The notes: generated by a model from the letters alone, not told the origin. A stretch of 64,000 nt of DNA from Anabaena sp. FACHB-1237 (GCF_014696225.1 NZ_JACJPV010000001.1:62001-126000), one strand, 5' to 3'; positions 48,538 through 57,454 are shown, counted from the first letter of the stretch. A program made the numbers and translations.

Positions 48538-48786
48538 AGGACTTACACAACTGGCACATTGGTAGGGTGTGGTTCGACAAGCTCACCAACCACTTCAGAC
48601 AGTATAAATCATGTAAATAACCAAATTGTTGATAAGCTAATGTGCAGCACTCACTGTATAATTAAAAAACCTGAAGTTACAGTAGCACAAGCATCTTGCT
48701 TGTATTAATTATTTAAGTTAAAAGCACAACAGCTTATCTGACGCACCCTACAACAGATTTTTTAGTGTGACACTTGTGTAAGTCCT
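48538..48786 (-). mobile_element. Family-2 miniature element, copy 4, interrupted by a family-1 element
   Basis: Reverse orientation relative to other copies: starts AGGACTTACACAACTGGCAC and ends GTGTGACACTTGTGTAAGTC plus CT. Removing the 100-base insert and one TA restores a 147-base element like 28768-28914. Confidence 0.92.
48635..48734. mobile_element. 100-bp miniature element (family 1), copy 4, nested
   Basis: Inserted in a family-2 element at a TA, which is now present on both sides (48633-48634 and 48735-48736). Nearly identical to the copy at 8528-8627. Confidence 0.93.
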
Positions 48787-48900
48787 AATGTATTTACAAT
48801 TAATCTTGTTTGTAGAGATGTTTGATAAAAACCTTTTAAATCATATAAATAACATCTCTACATATTAAAAAAATATTAATCATTAGTAACCAACAGTTAT

Positions 48901-48923
48901 GGGGTTTAGCATTGCTAAACCCC
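48901..48923. repeat. GGGGTTTAGC palindrome, copy 4, just 3' of 6S RNA
   Basis: GGGGTTTAGC/GCTAAACCCC inverted repeat 20 bases past the predicted 3' end of the leftward 6S RNA; may stop its transcription. Confidence 0.7.
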
Positions 48924-48946
48924 TACAAAATGCTGATAAAATGTTT

Positions 48947-49132
48947 TAAGCTCACCGCAACGCCGTTTTACCTCAGTTTATGACCTGGTTAAACCAGGGG
49001 GGAACAGGTTGTTCTTGTTTAAAGTTTCTGGGTACAAGCCCAGTTTACTGCCACGAGAATTGTTAGCTCCCTTTTTCTTAAAGACATAGATCAAAAAACT
49101 TGATGGCAGTCACCAATCGTTGCAGTGGAACT
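48947..49132 (-). ncRNA. ssrS: 6S RNA
   Basis: Read leftward, the transcript begins near AAGTTCCACTGCAACG and ends CGTTGCGGTGAGCTT; these arms pair over about 15 bases to give the long closing stem of 6S RNA, with a largely single-stranded centre and hairpins such as CTGGGCTTGTACCCAG and CCTGGTTTAACCAGG. Length about 186 nt fits. 6S RNA mimics an open promoter and binds sigma70-type RNA polymerase. The cyanobacterial gene (ssaA/ssrS) is known to be linked to purK, which lies 215 bases away. A strong promoter sits exactly upstream. Confidence 0.82.
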
Positions 49133-49138
49133 TAAATC

Positions 49139-49166
49139 ATTATAACCGATAAAACAAATTTGTCTA
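49139..49166 (-). promoter_or_regulatory. Promoter of 6S RNA
   Basis: Reading leftward, TAGACA (49166-49161) and TATAAT (49144-49139) are separated by 16 bases. The predicted 6S 5' end is 6-7 bases beyond the -10 box. Confidence 0.75.
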
Positions 49167-49270
49167 TATTTTCCCCAAAAATTTTTAGTTTAGCTGTCAG
49201 CTATCAGCTATCAGTTATGAAGATCACCTACTTCTTTAATCTTCTTAATACTTATGAGTGAAAATTATCC

Positions 49271-49296
49271 TAGGGACAATTCATGAATTGTCCCTA
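49271..49296. repeat. TAGGGACAATTC palindrome, copy 2
   Basis: Exact inverted repeat without loop, same sequence as at 27495. It lies 3' of purK, upstream of the 6S promoter. A short ATCAGCTATCAG repeat lies at about 49199-49215. Confidence 0.8.
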
Positions 49297-49347
49297 CAAG
49301 GTTTTGGTGGTTATGTACATTTCATTACCACAAGATGCCTAAGTGGT

Positions 49348-50481
49348 TTAAGGATACCAAATTGATTCGATTTGCTGTATAATACCTTCTATTTGCTGTT
49401 GATTATTCTCAGACAATAAAACCGTAATATGTCCCAACTTACGACTAGGACGAGATTCCGTTTTACCATACCAATGAATGGTACTTTGGGGTATTTTTGC
49501 TAATTCTTGACGTTGCTTTTGATATGAATCAAAAGATGTTTCATATCCTAATAAATTAACCATCACAGCACTAGCACAATTTAATTCTGTTTTACCTAAT
49601 TCTAAACCGCAAACAGTTCTTAAATGTTGTTCAAATTGGGATGTTGCACAAGCCTCTATAGAAAAATGTCCTGAGTTGTGAGTTCTTGGTGCTATTTCAT
49701 TGATGAGGATTTTACCATCATTTGTAAGAAATAACTCAATACCGAGAACGCCAATAAATTGCAGACTATTCAATAGTTTATGAGCGATCGCTACAATTTC
49801 CTCATTTTGTGTTTTACTGATATCTGCTGGGGCGATAACAGTGCGACATACTTGATCTTTTTGTCGCGTTTCTACCACTGGATAAGTAACTATTTCTCCT
49901 GTTACAGAACGGGCAGCAATTATAGCTAATTCCTTAGTAAAAGGCACAAATTTTTCTACCAAAAAACGGCTTTGATTATGATTAATTGTACTTGCTAATT
50001 GTGCCAATTCAGAAATAATAAAAGTTCCTTGTCCATCATATCCATGTCGTCTAGTTTTGATGACTACAGGTAAACCCAATTGCGTAATTTTATCAGCAAT
50101 ATTTTCCTGTTCTATAAAATCGAAAAAATTAGGAACAGGTAAACCTAAACTTTGTAAATAACAACGTTGTTCATATTTATCTAACAAAGGAGATAAGGCT
50201 GATAAACTAGGACGAAAACAAACATTTTGCTTTTCTAATAATGATAATGCTGGCAAATTTACAAACTCATTTTCAAAAGTAATAACATCACATTTTTTAG
50301 CCAAGACTTCTGTAGCATAATGATCATTTACCACACTCAAAATTACATCCTTAGCAATAGATACAGCCGGATCATTTTGACTAGGAGTTTGAATAATTAA
50401 CTCTACTCCTAATTTTTTAGCTGCATCACTCATCATCCAAGCTAGTTGTCCACCACCGATTATACCAAGTTTTATTGACAT
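49348..50481 (-). CDS. purK: 5-(carboxyamino)imidazole ribonucleotide synthase
   Basis: ATP-grasp enzyme of purine synthesis that carboxylates AIR with bicarbonate. The 377-residue length is normal. N-terminal IGGGQLAWMMSDAAKKLG and the ATP-grasp core (VVIKTRRHGYDGQGTFII, FVPFTKELAIIAAR, GVLGIELFLTNDGKILINEIAPRTHNS) are intact, as is the C-terminal RPSRKLGHITVL. Its ATG lies inside the last codons of the upstream pentapeptide gene (10-base overlap), so the two are co-translated. 6S RNA follows. Confidence 0.96.
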   Translation of the reverse strand: MSIKLGIIGGGQLAWMMSDAAKKLGVELIIQTPSQNDPAVSIAKDVILSVVNDHYATEVLAKKCDVITFENEFVNLPALSLLEKQNVCFRPSLSALSPLLDKYEQRCYLQSLGLPVPNFFDFIEQENIADKITQLGLPVVIKTRRHGYDGQGTFIISELAQLASTINHNQSRFLVEKFVPFTKELAIIAARSVTGEIVTYPVVETRQKDQVCRTVIAPADISKTQNEEIVAIAHKLLNSLQFIGVLGIELFLTNDGKILINEIAPRTHNSGHFSIEACATSQFEQHLRTVCGLELGKTELNCASAVMVNLLGYETSFDSYQKQRQELAKIPQSTIHWYGKTESRPSRKLGHITVLLSENNQQQIEGIIQQIESIWYP

Positions 50482-50960
50482 CCTAATGACTCACGAGTTT
50501 CTATACCTGTTTGTGAATTTACTCCTTTGGCTTGTTTACAGAGTGCTTTAATTTGTGAACCATCTAAAATTGCATCTGTAAAATCTGCACCTTCGATGTT
50601 AACACGTTTAAAGTCTGTACGCAATAAAAGAGCTTCTCTTAAAATAGCATCACTTAAATCAGCACCATCTAATTTTACACTATCAATCATGGCATTAGTT
50701 AAATTTGCTTTATGTAATTTTGCCTGTGTCATCACAGAAGCACTTAAAACTGCTCCCCGTAAGTCAGCATTGGTAAAATTGGCCAATTCTAAATTAGCAT
50801 TAGAAAATTCTGCTGCTTGTAAACTTTCTCCTGAAAAATCATGTCTGGATAGTTCTGCATTACTAAATGATAGGGGATGAGTCCAATCTGCTAGTGCTGG
50901 AAATGTGATACACCAAAGTATAATTGATAGGATCAATGTGATTGTTGGTTTATAAAACAT
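50472..50960 (-). CDS. Lumenal/periplasmic pentapeptide repeat protein
   Basis: A 162-residue exported protein. A signal peptide (about 1-24, ending FPALA-D) precedes pentapeptide repeats A(D/N)LxX from about residue 45 to 130: FSNANLELANFTNADLRGAV, then LDGADLSDAILREALL. The C-terminus has two cysteines (about 140 and 161, in ALCKQAK and SLGCQ) that could form a disulfide, as in plant TL15/TL17-type thylakoid lumen proteins. Function unknown. It overlaps and precedes purK. Confidence 0.9.
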   Translation of the reverse strand: MFYKPTITLILSIILWCITFPALADWTHPLSFSNAELSRHDFSGESLQAAEFSNANLELANFTNADLRGAVLSASVMTQAKLHKANLTNAMIDSVKLDGADLSDAILREALLLRTDFKRVNIEGADFTDAILDGSQIKALCKQAKGVNSQTGIETRESLGCQ

Positions 50961-51446
50961 GATTTGGTATTTGGTAATTGGTAATTGTCAATTCTTAACA
51001 TTGTTAATATTCCTAAATAAAACTTAGTAAATGATTTACAAAAGTTGATATTGAACATTAACAAGTAAAGTTTGTTGTAGTTGTGGTTGCGATTTTACTT
51101 TATGCTGCTAGTCTAATATTTATGGGACATTTAAACTAGAAACAACTGATGGCTTAGATCACTTATCACTTAATTTAAGTAATGGATGGATTTAGAGGCT
51201 GATGTTTTCCCTATGAGAAAACAAGTTAATATAAAGTTAATATTATCAGCTTTTTGATCAGATTTTTTAACTTTTATTTTAACTTTTTATCTATCTAAAT
51301 CCTCATATATAGCAAAGGATCAGTTAGTGAGAAAATTAATTGATGATCAAGACATAAAACTGGTTAAAAACTGTTAAGTGTCAAGGATCATCTAACTAAA
51401 AACCTAGAAGCTGTAAAACATATACGCAATTGGAAAGTAAAATTAT
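50961..51446. other. Divergent spacer upstream of the pentapeptide gene
   Basis: No gene of credible length. A hydrophobic frame at about 51070-51139 (VVVVVAILLYAASLIFMG) lacks an ATG. Promoters for both flanking genes presumably lie here. Confidence 0.4.
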
Positions 51447-51767
51447 ATGATAAATCGTTACTCTATGCAATGGATTGAAGAATGGTGTGTAGAAAATGGC
51501 TGGACAGACTTATTTATGGAAAGAAGAGATAATTTTTGGGCGTTTCCTCCGGGGGGAGTAATGCCAGAACCCATACCAGTTCATGTATTGCAAGTAATTA
51601 AGGAAGAAAATGGTTTAACTAATACAGAGATGTTTTTAGCATTTGCGGCAGTTTCAACGACGATTTTAGCGATAATTACAACGTTTTGGTTAAGATGTCC
51701 TATGCCCTTGGTTTTGTCTTTTGGGTTTAATGCTTTTACCGTAGCCCAGTTTGAACCAGAAGGGTAA
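51447..51767 (+). CDS. Conserved cyanobacterial small membrane protein
   Basis: A 106-residue protein with an acidic/aromatic N-terminal half (MQWIEEWCVENGWTDLFMER, then FWAFPPGGVMPEPIPV) and one or two membrane helices (about 60-80 and 84-100). The W-A-F-P-P-G-x-V-M-P block is highly conserved among cyanobacterial relatives as I remember them; no function is assigned. A second ATG at 51462 (MQWIEE) is an alternative start. It lies 165 bases ahead of psaD. Confidence 0.8.
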   Translation: MINRYSMQWIEEWCVENGWTDLFMERRDNFWAFPPGGVMPEPIPVHVLQVIKEENGLTNTEMFLAFAAVSTTILAIITTFWLRCPMPLVLSFGFNAFTVAQFEPEG

Positions 51768-51932
51768 CGGGGAGTAGTAGGGAGTAGGGAGAAAATTTCT
51801 TATTCTGACTCCTGACTCCTGACTCCTATTAAAGAAATTTTAACAAGTGTTACAGTCTATGACGCGATCGCAACATAAGTTAGGTTAGGGTGTTATTATG
51901 CCTTAAAAACATTGAGAGATAACCTTCAGCCT

Positions 51933-52349
51933 ATGGCAACTCTAACTGGACAAATGCCCATTTTCGGCGGTAGCACTGGCGGTCTGCTCACCAAAGCAGA
52001 TGTAGAAGAAAAATATGCTATCACTTGGACTAGCCCCAAGGAGCAAGTTTTTGAAATGCCTACTGGTGGTGCAGCAACAATGCGTAAAGGCGAAAACTTG
52101 TTGTACATTGCTCGTAAAGAGTATGGTATTGCATTAGGCGCACAATTACGCAAGTTCAAAATCACTGATTACAAAGTTTACCGCATTTTACCAAGTGGAG
52201 AAACCACTGCTATTCATCCTGCTGATGGTGTATTTCCTGAAAAAGTTAATGCTGGTCGTCAAATGGTTCGCCACGTACCTCGCAGTATTGGTAAAAACCC
52301 CAGTCCTGCACAAGTTAAGTTCAGTGGTAAAGCTACTCACGACGTATAA
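51933..52349 (+). CDS. psaD: Photosystem I reaction centre subunit II
   Basis: A 138-residue stromal PSI subunit that docks ferredoxin. It begins [20 protein letters not shown], the canonical N-terminus; an upstream in-frame start at 51912 adds residues not found in Psa[21 protein letters not shown] and [20 protein letters not shown] are diagnostic. The end ARVKFSGK-like tail ([12 protein letters not shown]) is normal. It is followed by a cluster of GATCCCCGA half-repeats and one complete palindrome, then trpE. Confidence 0.98.
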   Translation: MATLTGQMPIFGGSTGGLLTKADVEEKYAITWTSPKEQVFEMPTGGAATMRKGENLLYIARKEYGIALGAQLRKFKITDYKVYRILPSGETTAIHPADGVFPEKVNAGRQMVRHVPRSIGKNPSPAQVKFSGKATHDV

Positions 52350-52388
52350 TTAGGAGTAGGGGCGAACGGCCGTTCGCCCCTTCCTCAA

Positions 52389-52455
52389 AATCCCCGAATT
52401 CTTAAAGATCCCCGAATTCTCAAAGATCCCCGACTTCTCAAAGAAGTCGGGGATC
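52389..52455. terminator. Two half-palindromes and a complete 31-bp palindrome after psaD
   Basis: ATCCCCGAATTCT appears at 52390 and 52409 as half units; a full palindrome (GATCCCCGACTTCT with its inverse, one base changed in the loop) spans 52425-52455. It should form a strong hairpin between psaD and trpE. Confidence 0.8.
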
Positions 52456-52488
52456 TGAAAATTATCAATTATCAATTATCAATTATTT

Positions 52489-54000
52489 ATGATTTTCCCT
52501 AATTTTCAACAATTCACAGAATTAGCTAAAAAAGGTAATTTTATTCCTCTATATCAAGAATGGGTTGCTGATTTAGATACACCTGTTTCCGCTTGGTATA
52601 AGGTATGTGCAGCAGAACCCTATAGCTTTTTATTAGAGTCAGTTGAAGGGGGGGAAAAAATTGGACGTTATAGTTTATTAGGTTGTGATCCTTTATGGAC
52701 TTTAGAAGCACGAGGAAATACAACTACTCAAACTTTTAGAGATGGGAAAAAACAAGTTTTTACAGGTGATCCTTTTGCGGTTTTAGGTGAATGTCTTGCA
52801 CCTTATCATCCAGTAAAATTGTCAGAATTACCGTCAGGAATTGGGGGGTTATTTGGATTTTGGGGTTATGAATTAATTAATTGGATAGAACCTCGTGTAC
52901 CTATTCATCCCCAAGATGAAAGAAATATTCCCGATGGGTTATGGATGCAGGTAGATCAATTGTTGATTTTTGATCAGGTAAAACGCAAAATTTGGGCGAT
53001 CGCTTATGCTGATTTAAGAAATGCCGAAAGTTTAGAAGTGGCCTATCAAAAAGCGAGCGATCACATTGAAAAAATGGTACATAAATTATCATTACCATTA
53101 TCATCAGAAAATACTCAATTATCTTGGCAACCTCCAGGAAGTAAACCAAAAGCTGGGATAGATGAATATGAAACTAATTTCACCAAATCACAATTTTGTG
53201 CCAGTGTGGAAAAAGCCAAAGAATATATCAAAGCAGGTGATATTTTCCAAGTTGTCATATCCCAAAGATTATCTACCAAATATATAGGAAATCCCTTTGC
53301 ATTATATCGTTCTTTAAGGCAAATTAACCCTTCCCCTTATATGGCATATTTTAACTTTCAAGACTGGCAAATTATCGGTTCTAGTCCTGAAGTGATGGTC
53401 AAGGCAGAAAAAGACGAATTAGGGGGTATAATTGCCACTGTTAGACCTATTGCGGGAACACGGCCACGAGGTAAAACTAGTATTGAAGATGAGGCTTTTG
53501 CTAAAGAATTGTTAGCAGATGCCAAGGAAGTGGCTGAACATATTATGTTAGTAGACTTAGGACGTAATGATTTAGGTCGAGTATGTGAAAATGGCAGTGT
53601 AAAAGTTGATGAATTAATGGTAATTGAACATTATTCTCATGTGATGCACATTGTTAGTAATGTAGTGGGAAAATTAGCAAATCATAAGACAGCTTGGGAT
53701 TTATTAAAAGCCTGTTTTCCTGCGGGTACAGTTAGTGGTGCACCAAAAATTCGCGCTATGGAAATTATTAATGAGTTAGAACCTACTCGTCGCGGAGTTT
53801 ATTCAGGAGTGTATGGATATTATGACTTTGAAGGACAATTAAATACAGCGATCGCTATTAGAACTATGGTATTACATAATCAGATTGTCACAGTACAAGC
53901 TGGCGCTGGTTTAGTGGCCGACTCTCAACCAGAAACAGAATATCAAGAAACATTAAATAAAGCCAGAGGTATGTTAGAAGCCATTGGTTGTTTGAAATAA
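52489..54000 (+). CDS. trpE: Anthranilate synthase component I
   Basis: A 503-residue chorismate-binding enzyme catalysing the first step of tryptophan synthesis with TrpG. SFLLESVEGGEKIGRYSLLG contains the LLES motif that binds feedback tryptophan, so it is inhibitable. The catalytic core shows FQVVISQRL, NPSPYMAYF, TVRPIAGTRPRG, LVDLGRNDLGRVC and FPAGTVSGAPKIRAMEII. No trpG is adjacent. A 31-base palindrome follows the stop by 6 bases. Confidence 0.96.
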   Translation: MIFPNFQQFTELAKKGNFIPLYQEWVADLDTPVSAWYKVCAAEPYSFLLESVEGGEKIGRYSLLGCDPLWTLEARGNTTTQTFRDGKKQVFTGDPFAVLGECLAPYHPVKLSELPSGIGGLFGFWGYELINWIEPRVPIHPQDERNIPDGLWMQVDQLLIFDQVKRKIWAIAYADLRNAESLEVAYQKASDHIEKMVHKLSLPLSSENTQLSWQPPGSKPKAGIDEYETNFTKSQFCASVEKAKEYIKAGDIFQVVISQRLSTKYIGNPFALYRSLRQINPSPYMAYFNFQDWQIIGSSPEVMVKAEKDELGGIIATVRPIAGTRPRGKTSIEDEAFAKELLADAKEVAEHIMLVDLGRNDLGRVCENGSVKVDELMVIEHYSHVMHIVSNVVGKLANHKTAWDLLKACFPAGTVSGAPKIRAMEIINELEPTRRGVYSGVYGYYDFEGQLNTAIAIRTMVLHNQIVTVQAGAGLVADSQPETEYQETLNKARGMLEAIGCLK

Positions 54001-54006
54001 AAGATC

Positions 54007-54037
54007 GATCCCCGACTTCTTTAAGAAGTCGGGGATC
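54007..54037. terminator. 31-bp GATCCCCGACTTCTT palindrome after trpE
   Basis: Identical arms to the copies at 3340 and 24692. It lies between convergent trpE and dnaB. Confidence 0.8.
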
Positions 54038-54103
54038 TATGATAAACTCATACTGAATATCTAAATTACCTTTTTCATATTCAACAAGCCTTTAAGTATA
54101 TAC

Positions 54104-57100
54104 TTACCAAGTATTTGGTTTTGCCAAATTTTTAAACTTAGTAAATTGCGGATCAAATAACAATTTAATTGTTCCCGTTGGTCCATTTCTATGTTTTGCA
54201 ACTATCACTTCTGCTATTCCGCGATCGGGAGTATCTGGACTATAATATTCATCACGATATAACATCATCACTATATCCGCATCCTGTTCAATTGAATTAT
54301 GAACAATAATATTATTAGCAATAAAATTATGTAATTTATTTACTGTTAAATCAAATACTTCTTCTTCTCCATCCAATTCAATTGAGACAATTTCATCCCA
54401 ATAAACATCACCATTAGCAAGAGTAATTAGTTGTTGTTGGCAATTTAATTGATCAAGTCTTTTCCAACCATGAATTGTCAAAAATTTATGATTACCTGTA
54501 GCCCTAATTTTTCTTCCTAATCGAGTTTTTAAAGTAAATACCGATTTTATACCTGTAGAAAAGGCATTAGTAACAATCGCCCTTTCTAGCTTCATTGTAT
54601 CTTTGTTCAAGCCCCACACTGCAAAACCAGATGTCCCTACTAATTCTTTAATTGGTATTTGTAATCCATTATCATTATCTGCTAATGTTACTAAGCTATC
54701 GCCAGCTAAACAGCCTGATTCTCTCAAATCTGATAACATCGGACGTTTATTAGTTCTCGCTTCCACTCCTCGACTTAACTGAGATAAAGCAATAATTGGT
54801 ACAGATAATTCCCGCGCTAAACCTTTCAAAGATCGGGTAATTCTCGATAATTCCTGTACTCGATTATCTCCTGCACCTTCCATTAATTGTAAATAATCTA
54901 TTATTATTAATCCTAAATTAGCACTTTGTTCTGCTTGCAATCTCCGGGCTTGACTCCGCATTTGGGTAACAGTAATATTAGGAGTATCATCAATAAAAAT
55001 CGGAGTTTCTGCTAATAAACTAATGGCACGACTTAAATCTTCCCATTGATTTTGGGCAATACGTCCAGTTCTTAAATAACTACTTTCAATTCTCGCTTCA
55101 CTAGCTAATAATCTTTGTACTAATTGTTCTTTAGACATTTCTAAACTAAATACTGCCACTGGTAATTGATATCCCGCAGCAATATTATGGGCAAGGTTCA
55201 GGCAAAATGCAGTATTATGAACACAAATATCATTAGCTACAAAGTTATGGGTTTGAGGAATTGTTAAATCATAAACTTGTTTATTACCTGCAAATTCTAT
55301 AGATATTATTTCATCCCAATATACATCACTATTGGCTAGTTTTTGGAGATGCAAATTATCTAAAGTAGTAGCTAATATCCATAGTCTTTCTCTAGTTAAT
55401 GAACCTTTACCAATATGGAGATTACTGTAGTTATTAATACCATCATTTTTAGCTAAATTACTCCAAGATTGATCACCTTTTGCGGCTGATATTTCTTGCC
55501 AAATTTCTTTAGGAATTAAATCACAATTTGTTTGATATCTTTTTTTAGATATTGCTTTTGCAACTTTTTCTAATGCTTCTTCTTTACCGAAAATACCAAT
55601 TTCTTCAATAAATACTTTAATAGCTATAGTATCCGTAATATCTAATTGCCAAGATGATCTAATAGTATTATTATACTTATTTAACCGAGGTTTTAATCTG
55701 GAAATAATGCCAAATCTGAGTAATAAATGCTGTATTTGTCTAGCTAACTTTTCGCTAACTGTTCCATAACCTAATTGTGATTGACCACTTGTAAGTACAG
55801 TAGCCCAACCATCTGTAGAAAATAGACGATTTAGAAATAATGCTATTTGTGATTTTTCTAGTTTAAAAATGATTTTTGGAATAGTTTTAGTATGAGCATC
55901 TTTCCCCCACAAACCTAATTTCTCTAACCATGCTGTTAAAGAATTTTTGGTAGATTTACTGATACTAGAAAATCCATAAGGTGCAAATTTTTCTGACTCT
56001 ATTTGCAGAGTTTCACATAGTAAATTAAAAGTTTCATCATTGGCTAAACATAATCCTTTTTGCCACATACAAATTAACGATGGCTTTACACCTAATTTAT
56101 TACTTAACTGTTTAGCAGATAATGAATGAGATAAAATAGCATTTTTAAGAGTTTTAGCAAAGATTTTTCTTTGATTAGCAATAAATTCTAAATCCCCTGG
56201 AACACAAAATGATGGTGTTCGTTTTCCTTGAGAATCCTCTCTTCTTACTGTTAAACCTCCAAATTCATTTACCGCTTTCCAAAAATCCTCTTGTATTAAT
56301 TGGTTACTGTTTGTAAATCTAGGAGTGGTATTAGTTAAACCACTATCATTAATCAAGTAAGCTAATAATTTAACTTGACATTCTGGAATTTTCTCTTTTC
56401 CGAAAATATCAATCTTCTGAGGTACAGCTATTTTATCTCCCACTTGCAAATTTTCTAATTTCTGCCAACCTTTAATAGTTAAATATGGATGAGTAATAGT
56501 AGTTTCAATCATTCTCCCTAAACGAGTTGTTACCCGAAAAACAGGTTTAATACCATCATCTATAAATGCTGATGGTTGAGTAATAGTAAATTGCCAATTT
56601 TCATTTAATGTTAATAAAGATGCTGTACGATTTTGATATATTTCTTGAATAGTAGTAATTTCTCCATTTTCTAAAATAATTTCTGCATCAAAACTCAAAC
56701 ATTTCCCCATTGAAGGTCTTCCAGCCACTATAATTAAATCAGAGCGTTGAAACCCCGTAGTCATCGCATCTAAATCATAAAAACCACAGGGGATACCCGG
56801 TAAAGCAATTCCTTGATGACGACTATCTATATCATCAAAAGTATGAATTAAAGTATCACTAATATGAACTAACCCACTTTGAGGTTTTTCTTGAGTAACA
56901 TTAAAAACTTTTTGTTCCGCTTGATCTAAAACTATCGGTAATTCTGTCTCTGTTTGAAAACCTAATTGCACAATTTCATTACCTGCTTTTATTAACTGTC
57001 TTCGCAGGTATTTTTCCATTACTAATTCCGCTAAAGCATCAATATTCACCGCTGAAACTGTCCGATCTATCAATGTGGCTAATTTGTTTCTACCGCCAAT

Positions 57101-57364
57101 TTTTGTCAGTTGATCATGATCTGTCAACCAGTTAGTAATAGCTAATAAATCTGTGGGTTGTTGTTGGGCATGAAGACGTAATGCCGCTTGATATATAATA
57201 CTATGGGTGCTAATATAAAATGCTTCTGGAACTAAGCGATCGCTCACCCTATTAATTGCTTCTGGATCTAATAATATCCCCCCTAAAATTGCCTCTTCAG
57301 CCTCTATATTTTGCGGAGGTAAACTATTTTTATGATCACCTTGAAAATTTAATTCTTCATTCAT
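54104..57364 (-). CDS. dnaB: Replicative DNA helicase DnaB precursor with two inteins
   Basis: A 1086-residue precursor. Removing inteins at residues 222-717 and 885-1023 leaves a normal 451-residue hexameric helicase: N-terminal DnaG-interacting domain (1-150), Walker A GRPSMGK-T split by intein 1, Walker B LIIIDYLQLMEG (about 820), DnaB motif H3-H4 (SQLSRGVEARTNKRP; SDLRESG-S split by intein 2). Splice junctions are Cys at both N-ends, His-Asn at both C-ends, then Thr718 and Ser1024. Both inserts lie in ATPase-critical motifs, so helicase activity depends on splicing. It follows rplI, the common rplI-dnaB order. Confidence 0.97.
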   Translation of the reverse strand: MNEELNFQGDHKNSLPPQNIEAEEAILGGILLDPEAINRVSDRLVPEAFYISTHSIIYQAALRLHAQQQPTDLLAITNWLTDHDQLTKIGGRNKLATLIDRTVSAVNIDALAELVMEKYLRRQLIKAGNEIVQLGFQTETELPIVLDQAEQKVFNVTQEKPQSGLVHISDTLIHTFDDIDSRHQGIALPGIPCGFYDLDAMTTGFQRSDLIIVAGRPSMGKCLSFDAEIILENGEITTIQEIYQNRTASLLTLNENWQFTITQPSAFIDDGIKPVFRVTTRLGRMIETTITHPYLTIKGWQKLENLQVGDKIAVPQKIDIFGKEKIPECQVKLLAYLINDSGLTNTTPRFTNSNQLIQEDFWKAVNEFGGLTVRREDSQGKRTPSFCVPGDLEFIANQRKIFAKTLKNAILSHSLSAKQLSNKLGVKPSLICMWQKGLCLANDETFNLLCETLQIESEKFAPYGFSSISKSTKNSLTAWLEKLGLWGKDAHTKTIPKIIFKLEKSQIALFLNRLFSTDGWATVLTSGQSQLGYGTVSEKLARQIQHLLLRFGIISRLKPRLNKYNNTIRSSWQLDITDTIAIKVFIEEIGIFGKEEALEKVAKAISKKRYQTNCDLIPKEIWQEISAAKGDQSWSNLAKNDGINNYSNLHIGKGSLTRERLWILATTLDNLHLQKLANSDVYWDEIISIEFAGNKQVYDLTIPQTHNFVANDICVHNTAFCLNLAHNIAAGYQLPVAVFSLEMSKEQLVQRLLASEARIESSYLRTGRIAQNQWEDLSRAISLLAETPIFIDDTPNITVTQMRSQARRLQAEQSANLGLIIIDYLQLMEGAGDNRVQELSRITRSLKGLARELSVPIIALSQLSRGVEARTNKRPMLSDLRESGCLAGDSLVTLADNDNGLQIPIKELVGTSGFAVWGLNKDTMKLERAIVTNAFSTGIKSVFTLKTRLGRKIRATGNHKFLTIHGWKRLDQLNCQQQLITLANGDVYWDEIVSIELDGEEEVFDLTVNKLHNFIANNIIVHNSIEQDADIVMMLYRDEYYSPDTPDRGIAEVIVAKHRNGPTGTIKLLFDPQFTKFKNLAKPNTW
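54296..54712 (-). other. DnaB intein 2: 139-residue mini-intein
   Basis: Residues C885-N1023 of the precursor. N-terminal block CLAGDSLVTLADNDNG, block B-like ATGNHKFLTIHGWKRL, then C-terminal NFIANNIIVHN before Ser1024. There is no room for a homing endonuclease, so it is a mini-intein at the same DLRESG site as the well-known Synechocystis DnaB intein. Confidence 0.93.
55214..56701 (-). other. DnaB intein 1: 496-residue intein with LAGLIDADG endonuclease
   Basis: Residues C222-N717, placed in the Walker A loop after GRPSMGK. Splicing blocks: CLSFDAEIILENGEI, TTITHPYLTIKGWQKL and C-terminal HNFVANDICVHN. Two LAGLIDADG-like motifs are seen, LLAYLINDSGLT (about 333-344) and FLNRLFSTDGWAT (about 510-522), with an HTH-like segment (LSAKQLSNKLGVKPSLICMW) between them. 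The acidic residue of the first motif is Asp in NDSG, so activity is plausible. Confidence 0.93.
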
Positions 57365-57454
57365 AATATTAGCTATCAGTAGTCAGCTATCAGCTATCAG
57401 TTTTTTTGCGTGTGACTCCTGACTCCTGACTTCTGACTCCTGACTCCTATTATC

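Larger units (their letters stand above)
48418..48946. other. Spacer with nested elements upstream of the M16 gene
   Basis: Contains an 8-base AAACTTAT tandem run (about 48487-48520), the nested family-1/family-2 elements and a GGGGTTTAGC palindrome. Promoter of the leftward M16 gene must lie within or beside these. Confidence 0.6.

Noticed and set aside
51070-51139. Hydrophobic mini-frame VVVVVAILLYAASLIFMG that could be a small photosystem or NDH peptide
   Set aside because: No ATG start or ribosome-binding site, and it does not match any small thylakoid protein that I know.
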